Source: Corbicula japonica
Taxonomy: Eukaryota; Mollusca; Bivalvia; Venerida; Cyrenidae
Length of the DNA: 64,000 bases
Assembly (NCBI GenBank): GCA_038501625.1
Contig: JAZAYU010001125.1
Coordinates: 1-64,000 of the forward strand
Direction: 5' to 3'
The notes below the pieces were generated by a model, which saw only the letters and a list, made by a program, of their open reading frames with translations, had not been told where the DNA came from and made no database searches. A program made the translations under genes and the position numbers. Within the stretch, counting starts at the first letter, position 1. The number at the start of each line of letters is the position of its first letter. Of the stretch, positions 37,253 through 48,856 are shown piece after piece.

Positions 37253-37590
37253 GGAAGGAAAGAAATCGACGAAGTTAAGGTACGCTCTACTGAAAGTGAG
37301 CCTTAGAAATCTTACTATGGTTGTATATTTCACACCTTCACTCCATAGCTCTATTACCATCCTGCTTTCCTCTTGTTGAATGATGTATTGAGTAGTGATG
37401 GGCAGTCGGCTGAATTTTCAACATCGATTAATCGGAACTTTCATCCAACTAATTAATCGACTAATCGGCAATTATCGGACATTAAAGAAATTATATACAT
37501 TTCGCGCATTATACACTTAGAATAGCATTACAATACAGTTGTCTATGTCTATATAATCATTTTTAATGTTTATCTTTCATTATATAAAGA

Positions 37591-37723
37591 ATAACAGGTT
37601 ACTGTCTTTTTATATAGGTCAAGTGTGATATGGTGGTAGGAAAGGCAAGGCTCTGCTGAGCCTTTTCAGACTATATAGGCAGAGTTCAATATCACCTGTT
37701 AAATAAAGACAGTAACCTGTTAT
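37591..37723. mobile_element. 133-bp palindromic MITE
   Basis: ATAACAGGTTACTGTCTTT at the left is the complement of AAAGACAGTAACCTGTTAT at the right. The centre holds AAGGCAAGGCTCTGCTGAGC, partly palindromic. It lies inside hAT insertion 2. Confidence 0.75.
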
Positions 37724-38068
37724 GAACTGTCCAACCTGCCATCTTTGAACAGCTGAAGTTGATGGGTCGTTGGCTTTTATTCCAATGTGCAAAATCCATA
37801 ACTTTTTTCCAGCTAACTTTTTCGAAAAAAGCTAGTCTCTGTATTTCCTTGTTGAAATATACACAAAAGTATAGTCTTCATTTTACTTTTTTACTTCACT
37901 CTTCAGTTAGTTGACATATAACACCAGCAACAAAACCATTTTAAAGTCTGTCCCACCTAACCGTGAAACACTTTTTCTGAATTTATTATGCATCTTTTTA
38001 AAAAACGAATACCACCAATCGACGCAGAAAAAAAATCCATGGGGGTGGTCTTTCCTTAGATTTTTGAT

Positions 38069-39660
38069 ATTATTTTCAGTTACGAAGATATTTGTGTTTG
38101 TTTCCACCCTATGAGAAATTTACATTGTTTATTTTGGTTGCCATTCGAAAATTCTCTTTGTAGGAGTTTTGCCGACAAACGTCACGCGGATTACCAAGGA
38201 AATAAAAGTAAGTAGCTGAGGGGATGTCTCACAGTCATTAATCCGCGTAGTTTTGATCAATAAATATTTGAAATAAAAATGGAGGTGATTTCAAATAAAT
38301 CTATGAAGGAAATTCGATGTAGTCTACTATGCCGATATGAACGAACATTAAATCCTGACGAAAATAATACTGATTATTGTCACTAAAAGCTAAAATTTAG
38401 TCACATTCAATTTCAAGAAATAGGCTGTTTACAACAAAATTTCCTACCTTGAACATCAGGAATCCAATAAAAATTATTCCGATAAAGAATTTTCACTTAA
38501 AATTATCATGTAGCTCATATGGTCAATAACGGCACCATACTGGATGAAACATAACCTTCTGCAGTATGTTTCAAACATATGGCATCGGAGAAGCCATCTT
38601 TAGTTTACATCCTCATCCACGACAATGTTTTTGAATTTTATCCGCTCGCTAACTTACATGAAACCACGCCTCTTTCCAAGAAAATAGTTGAATGTAGCCT
38701 GAAAAGTCTAGCTAGAACCGGATTGCAGTCGCGCGCAATACTGCATAGAAGGTACCGAATCAGGGCAAGAAATAAGTGTTCCGAGGTCCCCAACGGGGAC
38801 TTCCAGAATAAATGTTTCGCGAGATTTATGGAAAGGTTATGTTATTTTAAATGTGGCTATCCATGATAAAAACATAACTTTTATATATTTTAGTTACGTT
38901 TACAGTAATGCTTTTATTTAATTATTACTTGCAATACCATGCGCTATTCGGGTTTAACGACTAAAGTTACAATTATCAGGGGCGGAGCCAGAGGTTAATA
39001 TACAGCAGTAGTACAGGTTTCGCAAAAGGTCTAAATTATTTTGAAGTCTACATTGTATAAATATATTTCGTGATCGTAATTATTCCACTGTGTCCGACAT
39101 ATCGTGGTGATGGTCAGGATAAACATTGCAAAGCCTCGTGGTCAAGGCATATGATTTTATAAAGATTAGATAACGGCATTTTGAACTAGCGGTAAATCTC
39201 ATATAAGAAATAACAAGAAATATCTTTAAAAAAGATAAACGGCGTTGATGGAAAATATTTATATATACACGTATATAAGAAAGAAAGAAATACAGAGAGG
39301 CGAAGCAGACACAGTTTAGTTACTTTATTTTACTTGTTATAGCTGTTGACGAACCCTCCCTGCCTTCTTAGTATGACCTAGAGATTAAGCGACCGAATCA
39401 TGACAACTCATAAATTCATTGAAAGTGTCTTTAAAAAAAAATGTTCAAGCTGTTGCAACAATTTCATACAGTGATAACAAGTCGATTAAAGAAGCAATGT
39501 CTTACATTAAGTCTTGATCTACATTTATTCAGTTTCAATAAAATACCTCTTGTAGAGTTAGAACTCAAGATGAATAAATGTCCTTGAAATTTAATAAAAA
39601 CAAATACAAACAGCCTGTTACAAGAGCGAAATCTACCAACTTTTACATAAATTAACTTTA
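38069..39660. other. Element interior, no gene called
   Basis: An open frame of 95 codons at 38579-38866 has no recognised motif. GGGGCGGAGCCAGAGG at about 38980 resembles the start of the GC-rich repeat at 62980. Confidence 0.35.
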
Positions 39661-39666
39661 AAAAAA

Positions 39667-39742
39667 GTGTCCGTCCCGAGTATTGAACCCGGGGCCTCTG
39701 CTTGAGAGGCGAGAGTGTCATCCACTACACTACAATGAACTT
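39667..39742 (-). tRNA. tRNA-Glu(CTC)-like pseudogene or SINE head
   Basis: On the minus strand TAGTGTAGTGG fits box A and GGGTTCAATACTC fits box B and a T arm with a closed stem. The loop CTCTCAA would give anticodon CTC (Glu). The anticodon stem has mismatches and the 5' side does not pair with GACGGAC to form an acceptor stem. A run of T follows at once, like a Pol III terminator. It is therefore more likely a pseudogene or SINE remnant than a working tRNA. Confidence 0.45.
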
Positions 39743-42400
39743 GTTTTTTGTACTTGAAACTAACAATCAGTATCAAAGGAACTAGAAAGGAGCAAGTAAG
39801 AACTAGAAATATCTACACTTCTCTTTCGTTTTACACTGTGTAAACTTGTATGCAAGTGTTTACCTGACACCCAAGATAATTCCATATAAAATTGTATTTA
39901 AGCCATCAATATTGACTTAACTGGTTATTTAAATCGTAAATATGTTTTTTTCTCCAATACAACACCCACTAACAGCCAATCGAAATAATCTATTTGATTT
40001 TTCCGCTGCATAATAATAAAAATCCCACTAGATACCTCTCCACCCTGCTAGATGCCTCTCTGGTGTAAATAGCTACCAATCGAAATAGTTTATTTCATTT
40101 TCCCTCTGCATAATAAGAGAATACGAGTATTATTTACAACATTTCATTGGTCGAAAAACTAGGTCAAAAGTGAGCTTAGACAGCTAACGCCGAAAAATTT
40201 TTTTCATGTGTTTGTTCGCCAAAGATTTTCAAATTTTCTGTTGATTTAATTAACGTAGACTGAATAAGACGAAAATGCTGGGAGGGGGTTTACGTCAGTC
40301 AGCATAATCATCGTATTTATTATGTATGTGGTGCAGGCGCTTACTTTCTATAAGATATTACGATAGCTGCAAAGACCAAATTAATTAGAGTTTGGGAGCT
40401 GATTAATAGCTCAGTAGGTAGCGAGTCTATCTCTGTGTCTAGGGATCCCCTAAATACACCGATTCTGAATCGTGATCCAGTGTATAGGATCTATCCACCG
40501 TCCTAAAAATATCTAGGGATAATCCTTTAATTCCGCTGTATCTTGCCTTAGCCTCCGAAAATCTAAAATTACTAATACTCTTCTGTAGAGATGATAAATA
40601 AATTAAAATGCACAAACGGTTTTTTGTTCAATTTTAGAGACTCGCTTCGCCTTCTCAGTTTTCTGCCGATCGCCAAAATCGAACTTTATTTTATACTTTA
40701 AGAACAACATACCACCATACAACAGCTATTCAATGTTGTCGAATTATTTAAACTTATAATCTACGGTTTTGTTTTATTTTTATCAATAAAATCAGGCTAC
40801 GGAACGTGACATTTTAAAAGAATGTCTATATTTTTATTTACTTGATGATTTCTCTATCTATTAGGACCATAAACGGACGGGTACAGGTACTGATGCTAAA
40901 TTAAGGCGCACTTCGGGCGCGCAATCTAGAATGTACGCGTTGTAATGAACGTTTGAGATCGTGCCTAGTACCAGAATTAAATCAGACTTCTACGGTGTTC
41001 CATGTGGTCATCGTTGTTTCGCCCTGTCGACCTCTTGAACGAGACCATTGAAACTTGAAAGAGAAAGATCATGAAAACACTATGCGAAATCGCAAAAGCA
41101 CGATGCGAGATTGCGAAAACATGATGGGAGGGCAAGATGCGTCGTGTTATTGTGATCTCGCCTCGTTGTCTAGCGACCTTGCATCCTATTCTATCTGTTT
41201 TGTGATCGTATAAAGAACGAGACCATGAAAAGACGTGAAAATGACGACGCGAGGTAGCGAAAACATGTTGCGGGGCCCTCGAGATCGTGTTCTCGGAACC
41301 TCGCGTTTTGTTTTCGAGACTTCGAATCTTGTTCTCGCGTTCTCGTCTAGTTCAGCGGAACAGAACAGAACATCATCTTTATTTTCCCAGACGTGTAGTA
41401 CATGTAACATGGGAACAGTCAAAATGTAATATGGTAAATATCACCTTCATTTACTCAGACGTGTAGTACACGTAACATAGGGACTGTCAATCTGTTATAT
41501 GGTGGAGAGCAGATTAAAGGTTCATTTAACATAAATATCAAGGTGTTAAAAAGCATATTTTGAATATCGCAAGAGAGATGCTTTATGGTTGGTCAACGGC
41601 GAAACTAAAGGGAAGATAAAGGTAATCACATTGTCCGGGGTATGGTGGATGATCTGCATTTAGTGTTTTTCTCAAAAGATCCCGATCAATATTTTTTCTA
41701 TCTTTTTGTTTATGTTTTCTGTTTCCCACTAAATCCATTTTTAATGTTAACCTGTATGCTAAATGTTACAATTCTCTGTTCTTTTCCACTGAATCATAAA
41801 TGAGCAAAAACAACACTCTAAAAGAAAAAAAACATCTCTAAATACAAACAAAGGATTCCAAAGTCCAACCTTTAACTCAAGTACAAAATAACTAAAATAT
41901 AATGACTTTTCGTGTATGATGACATTCAGTCGTAATAAATACTCTTAGTATTTAAAGCGATGTGTAAATTGGAAAGCGATCTCTTTTACCGATGTATAAA
42001 CTCTTGTTACGCCCCAGTAAAATTCCGATTACGTCATCAAACACAGTCATTATTTAGGTCAATGATTTTTGCAAGTTTAAAGAGCTCGGTGCGATCACAA
42101 TTATTTAGAATGACGACAGGTCTATGACGAAAGAAAATACAAGTAAGTTGTAGATTTTTTTTTACCCACTTTGTGTATTAAAATAACTCACTTTCTGGAC
42201 ATACGTGTTTTAATCATTATTCATTACACATCTGTGTTAGAGCTATTAACAGAGATGAAAATGTTAACACGGCTTCGCCATAATAGTAAGTTAACAAGAA
42301 CGTTGAAACCGCCCCTTCATGACGTTGTGAAATTTATCGCACGTGAGATATCGCGGCAATAAATGGACGTAAACAAATATCGTCTAAGTCCCTAACACCG
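39743..42400. other. Element interior: local duplications, no gene
   Basis: CCAATCGAAATAATCTATTT (about 39978) returns as CCAATCGAAATAGTTTATTT (about 40077). A TAGCTCAGTAGGTAG word at about 40408 looks like an isolated tRNA box A without box B. From 41045 to 41360 the sequence is dense in TCGCGA-, GAAAAC- and CTCG-type words, which creates open frames on both strands that I reject. CAGACGTGTAGTACATGTAA at about 41390 is repeated at about 41456. Confidence 0.4.
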
Positions 42401-42531
42401 CGACGAACCTTGCACCGCGGACATATTTGTTTTTACTGTAGTCTCGTGAGATTTTATCGCACGCTCGTGAATTATGACGTCACACTTACTACGAAAACTA
42501 CTCTAGCGAATCTGCTGTCAAACTTAGCAAA

Positions 42532-44311
42532 ATGCGCTCTAAACAGGTAAATAGTTCAAATTACATTTTGACTTACATGAATTTGTTAAATTATACTAAT
42601 CCCATTTTTTATTTCCATAGAAACCACAAAAATGACCCATATAAAGTTTTGCAAACCCTGCTTTCTTACTCCGTCTGCTTTGTTGACATTTTATGAATGA
42701 AAGTCACGTGATATCATAGACGAAATCTTTAGGCCAAATTATTTTTTTGATAGTTTCATGTCCCATATACCTTAAGTGATTTTTTGTTCAATTTTAGCCA
42801 AATCCCAGACCAGTTTTTTGTACCATATACCTTACGTGATTTTTTTTCAATTTTAGCCATATCCCAGACCGGTCAGGAGGAAAAAGAGGTGTTACTCCCC
42901 ATCGGCTCTTATTAATGCATACAAAAAAGTGAAAGAAGAAGGAATGCCTGTTCTCAGGGCCTCCAAAATATTTATGGTCCCTGAAAATACCCTCAGAGAT
43001 AGAGTGTTAGGAAAAGTGGACCCAGAGACTGTTGTAATGGGGAAGGTCCCTTTATTTGAACAGTTTGAAGAGGCTAAAATTGTTAACCACTTCAAGACCA
43101 TGGCCGACTTCGGTTATGGTTACACACGGCAAGAATGCTTGGATGTTGCATCTGACTATGCATTCCAGCTTGGCAAACGCCCCAAAGGCAAACCACTTTC
43201 CATGAAGTGGATTAAGGGTTTCCTCAAGCGATGGCCTGAAATGAAAGTGCTTAAACCTCGGGCACTGGAACATGTTCGTGCAAAAATGGCAAAAGAAAGT
43301 GTTGTTATGGCATATTTCAACAACCTTGAACAGTGCATAAGTCGTCATGGCCTTGCAGATAAGCCTCAACTGATATTCAATATTGATGAGAAAGGGATAT
43401 CAGTTGATCACAAACCTCCCTACATTGTTGCCAGTTCAGATTATTGTGCACAAGCTGTCACCTCTGGAAAGGGCAAGACTGTTACGATCATTGGTGCTGG
43501 AAGCGCAAGCGGAATGGCAATTCCCCCATATTTTATCTTTCCGGGCAAAAGAATGAATGCCGATTTATTGAAAGGGGCATCACCAGGAGCCAGTGGTACC
43601 GTTTCAGAGACCGGTTGGTCTAATACTGAAGTATTCCGCCAGTACTTGACAGAACACTTTCTGAAGTTTGTTCCAGAAAGAACCAACAACAAGATCTTAC
43701 TGTTGCTTGATGGTCACCGCTCACACATAGCATTGGACATTGCTGACTGGGCCAAGAGTAACAACATTGTGCTCTTTATTTTGCCTGCTCACACGAGCCA
43801 CCTACTTCAACCTTTAGATGTGGCATGTTATGGTCCCTTTCAAAGAATGTACTATGCCCAGTGTCACAAGGTCATTCGCCAAACATCAGCTGCAATTACT
43901 AAGTACAACCTTTGTGAAATTGCAAGTAAGGTGTACACCAAGGCTCTATGTTCTGAAAACCTTCAGGCGGCATTCAAGAAAACCGGCATCTACCCTGCTG
44001 ACAGAAATGCCATACCAAAACAGTCCATGCTTCCAGCTGAAGTATTTTCAGCTTCCGATAGAGAACCAGACAGCGATGACACCGAGTCAACTGTGGAGGG
44101 TGGTATCTTGGCTAGAAGTGAAATCAATGACATCTTCGAGAAAGCTGAGCAAAAACTTAAGGCTGTCAAATGTGAGAAAACCAGTAAACCTAGAAAAACT
44201 GTCAGTAAACTTGTGTCAGGAAAAGAACTTACCAGTGACCCAGTTATCAGGTCAATTGAACAGCATGAAAATGAACAAAAAAGGTATCTAAGAAACCAAA
44301 GAAGCCAGTGA
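42532..44311 (+). CDS. pogo-like DDE transposase (DDE_1), two exons
   Basis: Exon 1 is ATG to 42546 (MRSKQ, then GTAAAT); exon 2 starts after TTTTAG at 42857 and encodes RPVRRKKRCYSPSALINAY, a psq-type helix-turn-helix, continuing without ATG need. From the first internal Met (42929): CENP-B-like DNA-binding part at ~50-110 (SMKWIKGFLKRWPE), then the DDE nuclease with the acidic residues in FNIDEKG (~153), LLLLDGH (~261) and LQPLDVACYG (~297), spacing 35. All three catalytic Asp are present. The frame ends at TGA 44309-44311 after a one-base loss in a run of A at about 44276-44281; the C-terminal domain follows in the next frame. It cuts and pastes its own transposon; domesticated relatives are CENP-B, Jerky and Tigger-derived proteins. 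Confidence 0.9.
42770..42880 (+). repeat. Tandem duplication across the transposase splice acceptor
   Basis: CCCATATACCTTAAGTGATT...TTCAATTTTAGCCA.ATCCCAGACC occurs twice, about 59 bp apart (near 42768 and 42827). Both copies carry a pyrimidine tract and a TTTTAG acceptor; only the second leads directly into the open frame. Confidence 0.75.
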
Positions 44312-44631
44312 AACTCAAAGAAAACCCTCCTATCGTGAAATCATTGCTGCGGTCAAGTCCAAAGCCCGGTCCATCACACATCAACTTGGCATTGGACAGC
44401 TCTGCCACAAGTACTGATGAAAGTGACAGTGAGGAAGAGAAATGCTGTCATTGTGGTCTTTTTCAGCCAAAAGAACTTTCCAACTGTGTTTCACTTACCT
44501 TTGTGAAATGGGCCCAATGTGATGGTCTTCACTGCAAGCACTGGACACACTTGGGATATTGTACACCAACCAGAGTAATAAGGCGTGGTGACAAGTTTTT
44601 ATGCCCCCACTGTAGGGATGCAGAGGAGTAA
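44282..44631 (+). CDS. Transposase C-terminal Cys-rich (PHD-like) domain, shifted frame
   Basis: Open in the frame reached if the A run at ~44276-44281 had one more base: VSKKPKKPVKLKENP then a serine/acid-rich linker and the zinc-binding stretch CCHCGLF ... WAQCDGLHCKHW ... LGYC ... FLCPHC. The C..C / C....HC..W / C..C pattern is PHD-like. Similar C-terminal fingers occur on pogo-like transposases of invertebrates in my knowledge. The clean frame, codon use and stop at 44629-44631 argue that it is the natural C-terminus of the same protein (total about 595 residues), cut off by a recent indel or an assembly error. Confidence 0.75.
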
Positions 44632-44774
44632 TGAGTCACTTATTTAATAACTGTTAAACCTTTTTTTTCTTTTTTTTTAAATTTCGAAGTTTGAAGTGTT
44701 AGACAATTTCCTTGTTGTTGGAGACGAACACCCATTAATTAATATTGGTCTTGGCCTAAGTAAAACTGATTTAG

Positions 44775-44935
44775 TGTAGTGACGTCATAACCCGCGGTTC
44801 TTGGAACTACATTCAAGATGGCGGCCCGACGAATGTTATGCTAGAAATTTTACAAACTTGAAATGGAACATTCTTTGATAATCTGGATTATATGGAGGAA
44901 TAAATAACATTAAACTACCAAGTAAGTGGTTTTGA
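44775..44935 (+). promoter_or_regulatory. Promoter-like block downstream of the transposase
   Basis: TGACGTCA (CRE-like) at about 44780 and AAGATGGCGGC (YY1-like) at about 44815 stand close together, followed by a 9-codon frame and a GTAAGT donor at about 44926. This looks like a promoter and first exon but no downstream exon is seen. Confidence 0.3.
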
Positions 44936-45190
44936 ATTTCCCATCTTTTGTTTGATTTTTTTTGCATTAGATATTGATACCGCGATGCAAGGTTCGTCGA
45001 GGGTAACATTAGCGTCTATGGGGAAAATGAAACTTTTACAAATAACTTTTTTATAGGTGTTAAAATCAAAAATCTAAGGAAAGACCACCCCAATTGATTT
45101 TTTTCTGCGTCGAATGGTGATATTCTTTTTTTCAAACGATGCATAATAAATTCAGAAAAAGTGTTTCACGGTTAGGTGGGACAGACTTTA

Positions 45191-46246
45191 GTTATTTTCA
45201 AACCGAAATGGCTTAGACGCTGGCATTCAGACAGGAATTCTAGTCATCCAAGGTTAACATCCATCAGCACAGAATAAGAAACACATTTCAGTCTAATAAA
45301 ATCCATAAAATACGTCCGAAATCGAATACACTTTCAATTGTCATGCCGGAAGGAACATTGATTTCGAAAATGACGTCAGCTTTACAAAGGTCGTAGCAGT
45401 GTGGGGCTGAAACGCGTGGAATTATAGACTCTAGCAATACGAAGGTTTGCATTTTCACGGATAATCGTAAATTTTATTGCGGTCTTCCTTCATTTCCTGA
45501 CAAACGTCGGCCATATTTAAACAATGAAATACTAATCTGCGGCTTTTTTGCGGCCCCTAAATCTAGACTATTTCAGACCTTAGAAGGAGACGACTTGAGG
45601 ACCGCAGATTATTGCATACGATCGTAGATTGTATTTGATCAAATAAATTACTTCCTTTGGAAAAATATACCCAAAACAACGAAAATTCACGAATTCACGA
45701 AATATAAAAAAAATCGATTAATCGAAACTGCTCGCTCTACGTCGCCGATCGCTGGTTTTGGCTCGTCGGGCCGATATATTCGATTGTCGCCGATTGTCGG
45801 CCCATCACTATTATTGAGAGAATTAGCAAGAATAAGGAGAGATCATTGTCGAGGTAGGCATGAGAACTGAGATATGCATTAGACAAATAAAACAAATCCT
45901 AGCCCAAAAATAAAAATACGGTTTAAACATTGTATTGATGTTCTCTTCTTGTTATATCTATATTCTCATTTTACTTCCGCTCAATTTGTAACTCGGGGCC
46001 AGTAGATTTATTGCCATAATAGTTCATGAACAGTATGCACTAGTTTTCATTTGTGTGTTATACGGTTGCTTTTAAAGATAATTTTTCATCAGTTCTGTTC
46101 TTCTTCTTCTTCTTCTTCCACTGAACAAAGTCTCCTATGGAGCATTGTCGTTCATTGTAAAAGGTAAAAGCCTCTATGCAGTGCAAGATATTCACACGGT
46201 GACTAGATAAAAACAGTTCATTTTGGTTAAAACAGTTTATTTGGTT
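45191..46246. other. hAT right end and flank, no gene
   Basis: The part up to 45810 is the right subterminal part of hAT insertion 2. A TTC microsatellite lies at about 46098-46118. No gene is seen. Confidence 0.5.
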
Positions 46247-46740
46247 CTATGGTTTTGATGTGAGTCCACTCTTGAAGGCCTCAACAATATTGACCTCGGT
46301 GAGCTGAACTGGGAGCTGGTTCCAAAGTATGACAGCGGAGAGTAAGAATGAGAACCGGTATACATCTGTTCTACAGTAGGGTAGCAGGTATTTCTGGATA
46401 GAGCCTCGTGTGGATATGCTGGAGGTCATTGGAGTGAGAAACTTTTCTGCTGGGATGTAGATTAGATTATGGACCACTCTGTACATTGTCACTAGTTTTG
46501 CATTTGTGCGACGCTGTTCTAGGGATTGCTAACCTAGTGACATGATCATCTGGCTAGTGCTGCTTGTGGTGTGGTGCGCTGAACTGCCCCAAGCTCTGCA
46601 ATGTTTGTGGCCGAGTAGGGATCCCAGACAGGACAGGCATACTTCATGATTGGCCTGACAAGGGTTTGTTGACTCTTGCGATTGTGGGCTTAGAACATCT
46701 ACCTGTTTTGCATTAGAAAGACATGCCACTTGCCAGGGAA
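46247..46740 (-). pseudogene. LINE reverse transcriptase, decayed 3' end
   Basis: On the minus strand one frame reads TLVRPIMKYACPVWDPYSAT then NIAELGAVQR, followed after a frameshift and stop by YRVVHNLIYIPAEKFLTP, CRTDVYRFSFL and VILWNQLPVQ up to a stop. These are the conserved C-terminal words of Jockey/CR1-type non-LTR retrotransposon polymerases. Only the last ~150 residues remain, in at least two frames, so it is a 5'-truncated dead copy. Confidence 0.85.
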
Positions 46741-46873
46741 GGTTATGGTCTTATTTATCTGTAAACTGACTATTTTGCTACCTTTTATGATGCTTAATAG
46801 AAATATGAGTTAGGTTAAAATCAATACAAATGATAGCCCCTGACCAAATAAAACTAATGTTTACCTTTATGAA

Positions 46874-47389
46874 AACATTGAACATTTAAAGCCATCGAAC
46901 ACGACAAATATGAACAATTGCAGGCTCGGTTTGAGTGAGCCTGTTCATGGGCAGTAATGGAAATGCATATTACTGCTCACGCAGCCTAGCCCCCGGTGGA
47001 GCGCAACTCAATATTTACACCAATACAATAATTAACGGTACAATTTCGATCCATCCCAAACGATGGCGGTGATCATGGAACCTCCAATGCGGTATTTTCA
47101 GATTAATACCGTTCCATGTTTTGTGCCGTATGGTCCCAAGATAAAAGAATGGTGTGGCCTTAACGAGAAAACAATGGGCGGAACTAAACAAAACAAACGT
47201 TTGACAGGGGATTGGAGAATATAAATTCTGCGTAACACAAATTACACCAAAGGCAAAATTTAAGAAGCAGGAAGTATATCCTTGGGTTGATTGAACAATA
47301 TCCAAATCTTTTGGCCGGGATATTGAAACCAACCATCTTTAAACTGGCCGAAATATTAAAACAAAAGTAATGTTAGAAGTACTATTAAC
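46874..47389. repeat. Dispersed hairpin repeat, copy 2, left part
   Basis: It shares with copy 1 AATTGCAGGCTCGGTTTGAG with TGAGCCTG, GTTCATGGGCAGTAATGG, GCGGTATTTTCAGAT, GACAGGGGATT and CTGGCCGAAATATT. It is cut at 47389 by hAT insertion 1 and continues at 50915. Confidence 0.75.
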
Positions 47390-47977
47390 TAGGGATGGCA
47401 ACGAATGTTCGAATATTCGAATGCCGACACGACATTCGAATACTTTTTTAATATTCGAATAATAAATTTTGTAAAATGAAATATAAAGAAAATCAAATAA
47501 ATTTGAATTATTTCGTGTAAGGACTTTTTGTTTTCCCATAAACATGCTAAATTCGATGTGCAATTAACAGAAACACCTGGTGTTATTATAAGACGTGTCA
47601 TAGTCAATATATTGGCCCCCAATAAACTGCAATTGGCAGTTTGAGTGACCCGTTAACGTCAATTATCGGCGATTCTGGAGAATAATACCGATCGGCGTTC
47701 TGCATATGAGGTACGAAATTAATAATACGTGTGCATATTTTAATTAAAATTGAAAACAATAATCATCGGATGAAGCAAAAATAAGCTGCATCCAATGATT
47801 GTCATAATAAAGATAATTTGTAAATCGGTATCACGCGCATCCAATCCCGTCACGTGCAAACTCAAACTTGAGTCAATTGCTCCAGGAAGAAACCTACATC
47901 ACACCATAGAGCGTACGTAAAAGTAATGATATGAAGTAATTCAAATGAAATTAAAATGATAAACAATATGTGTAGTA

Positions 47978-48856
47978 CAGTCCACACTCGTTGTGTCGAA
48001 CTCGCCGGGACCGTCGATTTTAATTCGAGTTATCCGAAGTTTGACACATCCGAATTGACGCCAATGAACGTATAGTATACCGTATATGCTTCTTATCTAT
48101 CATGAATATGCGTGTGTATGTTTAAAATCAACATAACATCTCAATGCATTATTCTGATAACATTTAAACCAAACATTGTTTGTATATATCAAAACAAAAC
48201 AATGAAACAAATTATGAAATTGATTTTATTTATTACATGTACATGTACATAGGCTAAGTATCATCGTCATCATTAAATTAAATAATCAATGTTCTCGCGC
48301 TTGACTTCCATGATTACCGCATACATTGTTTCATAATCTTTCTCTTTGAGCGTTCTTTTTGTGCCTCTTTTTGTTGAGGAGAATTGACTACATTTGGATC
48401 AGTCATTTTTGCACGTGTTTTCGTAAAGGGATGCTTGCATATTTTAAGGGCACGATGGTCGTAATTAATCGCTGTTTGTCTTTAATTGCCATTAAAAATA
48501 TCTAAATGCATAAATGCATTAATTGAGTGAACATTTTACAAAACACACAATCATTATTGATAATTAAATAATCATGACAGTTTGCCCACCTGACAAGCTA
48601 TCACTTTGATGATAACGCGCGCATTGTTCGACCGCGTCGATTTTCACACTTCGACTTATCCGATGTCTTTACATAGCATAATTGAGCCGGCGGGTTTAAC
48701 GTTAAGTTCGACTTATCAAAACATTGTGTAAGTCGAATTCGACTTAAACGGCGTAATATTATATGTAAAAAGAACAAATTTTGACGGGACCGAGAAATTA
48801 ATTCGAGATAACCGATGTTTCGACTTAAGCGAGTTTGACCCAACGAGTGTGGACTG
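47978..48856. mobile_element. pogo/Tc1-type MITE a, 879 bp
   Basis: Ends CAGTCCACACTCGTTG and CAACGAGTGTGGACTG are exact inverted repeats with TA on both sides. CAG...CTG tips and TA targets fit the pogo branch of Tc1/mariner. GGGACCG and TTCGAGTTATCCGA-like words recur near both ends. No transposase. Confidence 0.9.

Larger units (their letters stand above)
42401..45000 (+). mobile_element. pogo-like DNA transposon, 2.6 kb
   Basis: CGACGAACCTTGCACCGCGG at 42401-42420 is mirrored, with one mismatch, at 44981-45000 and brackets the transposase gene closely. The outer bases beyond this 20-bp pair do not match, and neither a CAG tip nor a clean TA duplication is seen, so the true ends may be a few bases further out or degraded. 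Confidence 0.55.
37942..45190. mobile_element. 7.25-kb element with 127-bp inverted ends
   Basis: Positions 37942-38068 and 45064-45190 are inverted copies starting TAAAGTCTGTCCCACCTAAC and including GTGAAACACTTTTTCTGAAT and GGTGGTCTTTCCTTAGATTT. A TA at each outer edge could be the target duplication. The interior contains the pogo-like transposon and a tRNA-like sequence. It may be one large element, or a smaller one enlarged by later insertions. Confidence 0.6.
37393..45810. mobile_element. hAT-type insertion 2 (composite, 8.4 kb)
   Basis: The left end TAGTGATGGGCAGTCGGC is mirrored by the right end, which ends GGCCCATCACTA. The 8-bp flanks GTATTGAG (37385-37392) and TTATTGAG (45811-45818) agree at seven positions, as expected of a hAT target duplication. 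CGATTAAT words lie just inside both ends. Without the 7.25-kb element nested at 37942-45190 it would be only about 1.2 kb, a non-autonomous hAT. Its left edge is 185 bp from the C1q start codon. Confidence 0.8.

Noticed and set aside
37911..38114. Facing frames of 66-67 codons
   Set aside because: They lie in the 127-bp inverted end of the 7.25-kb element; non-coding.
40395..40480. tRNA gene
   Set aside because: Only a box A-like TAGCTCAGTAGGTAG is present; there is no box B and no fold.
41186..41429. Facing frames of 64 and 78 codons
   Set aside because: They come from low-complexity GAAAAC/CTCGCG-type sequence open on both strands.
42892..43692. Minus-strand frames opposite the transposase
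   Set aside because: Shadows of the plus-strand transposase frame, whose motifs and catalytic residues are clear.
43818..44291. 157-codon plus-strand frame in another phase inside the transposase
   Set aside because: It overlaps the conserved DDE frame and has no motif; an out-of-frame shadow.
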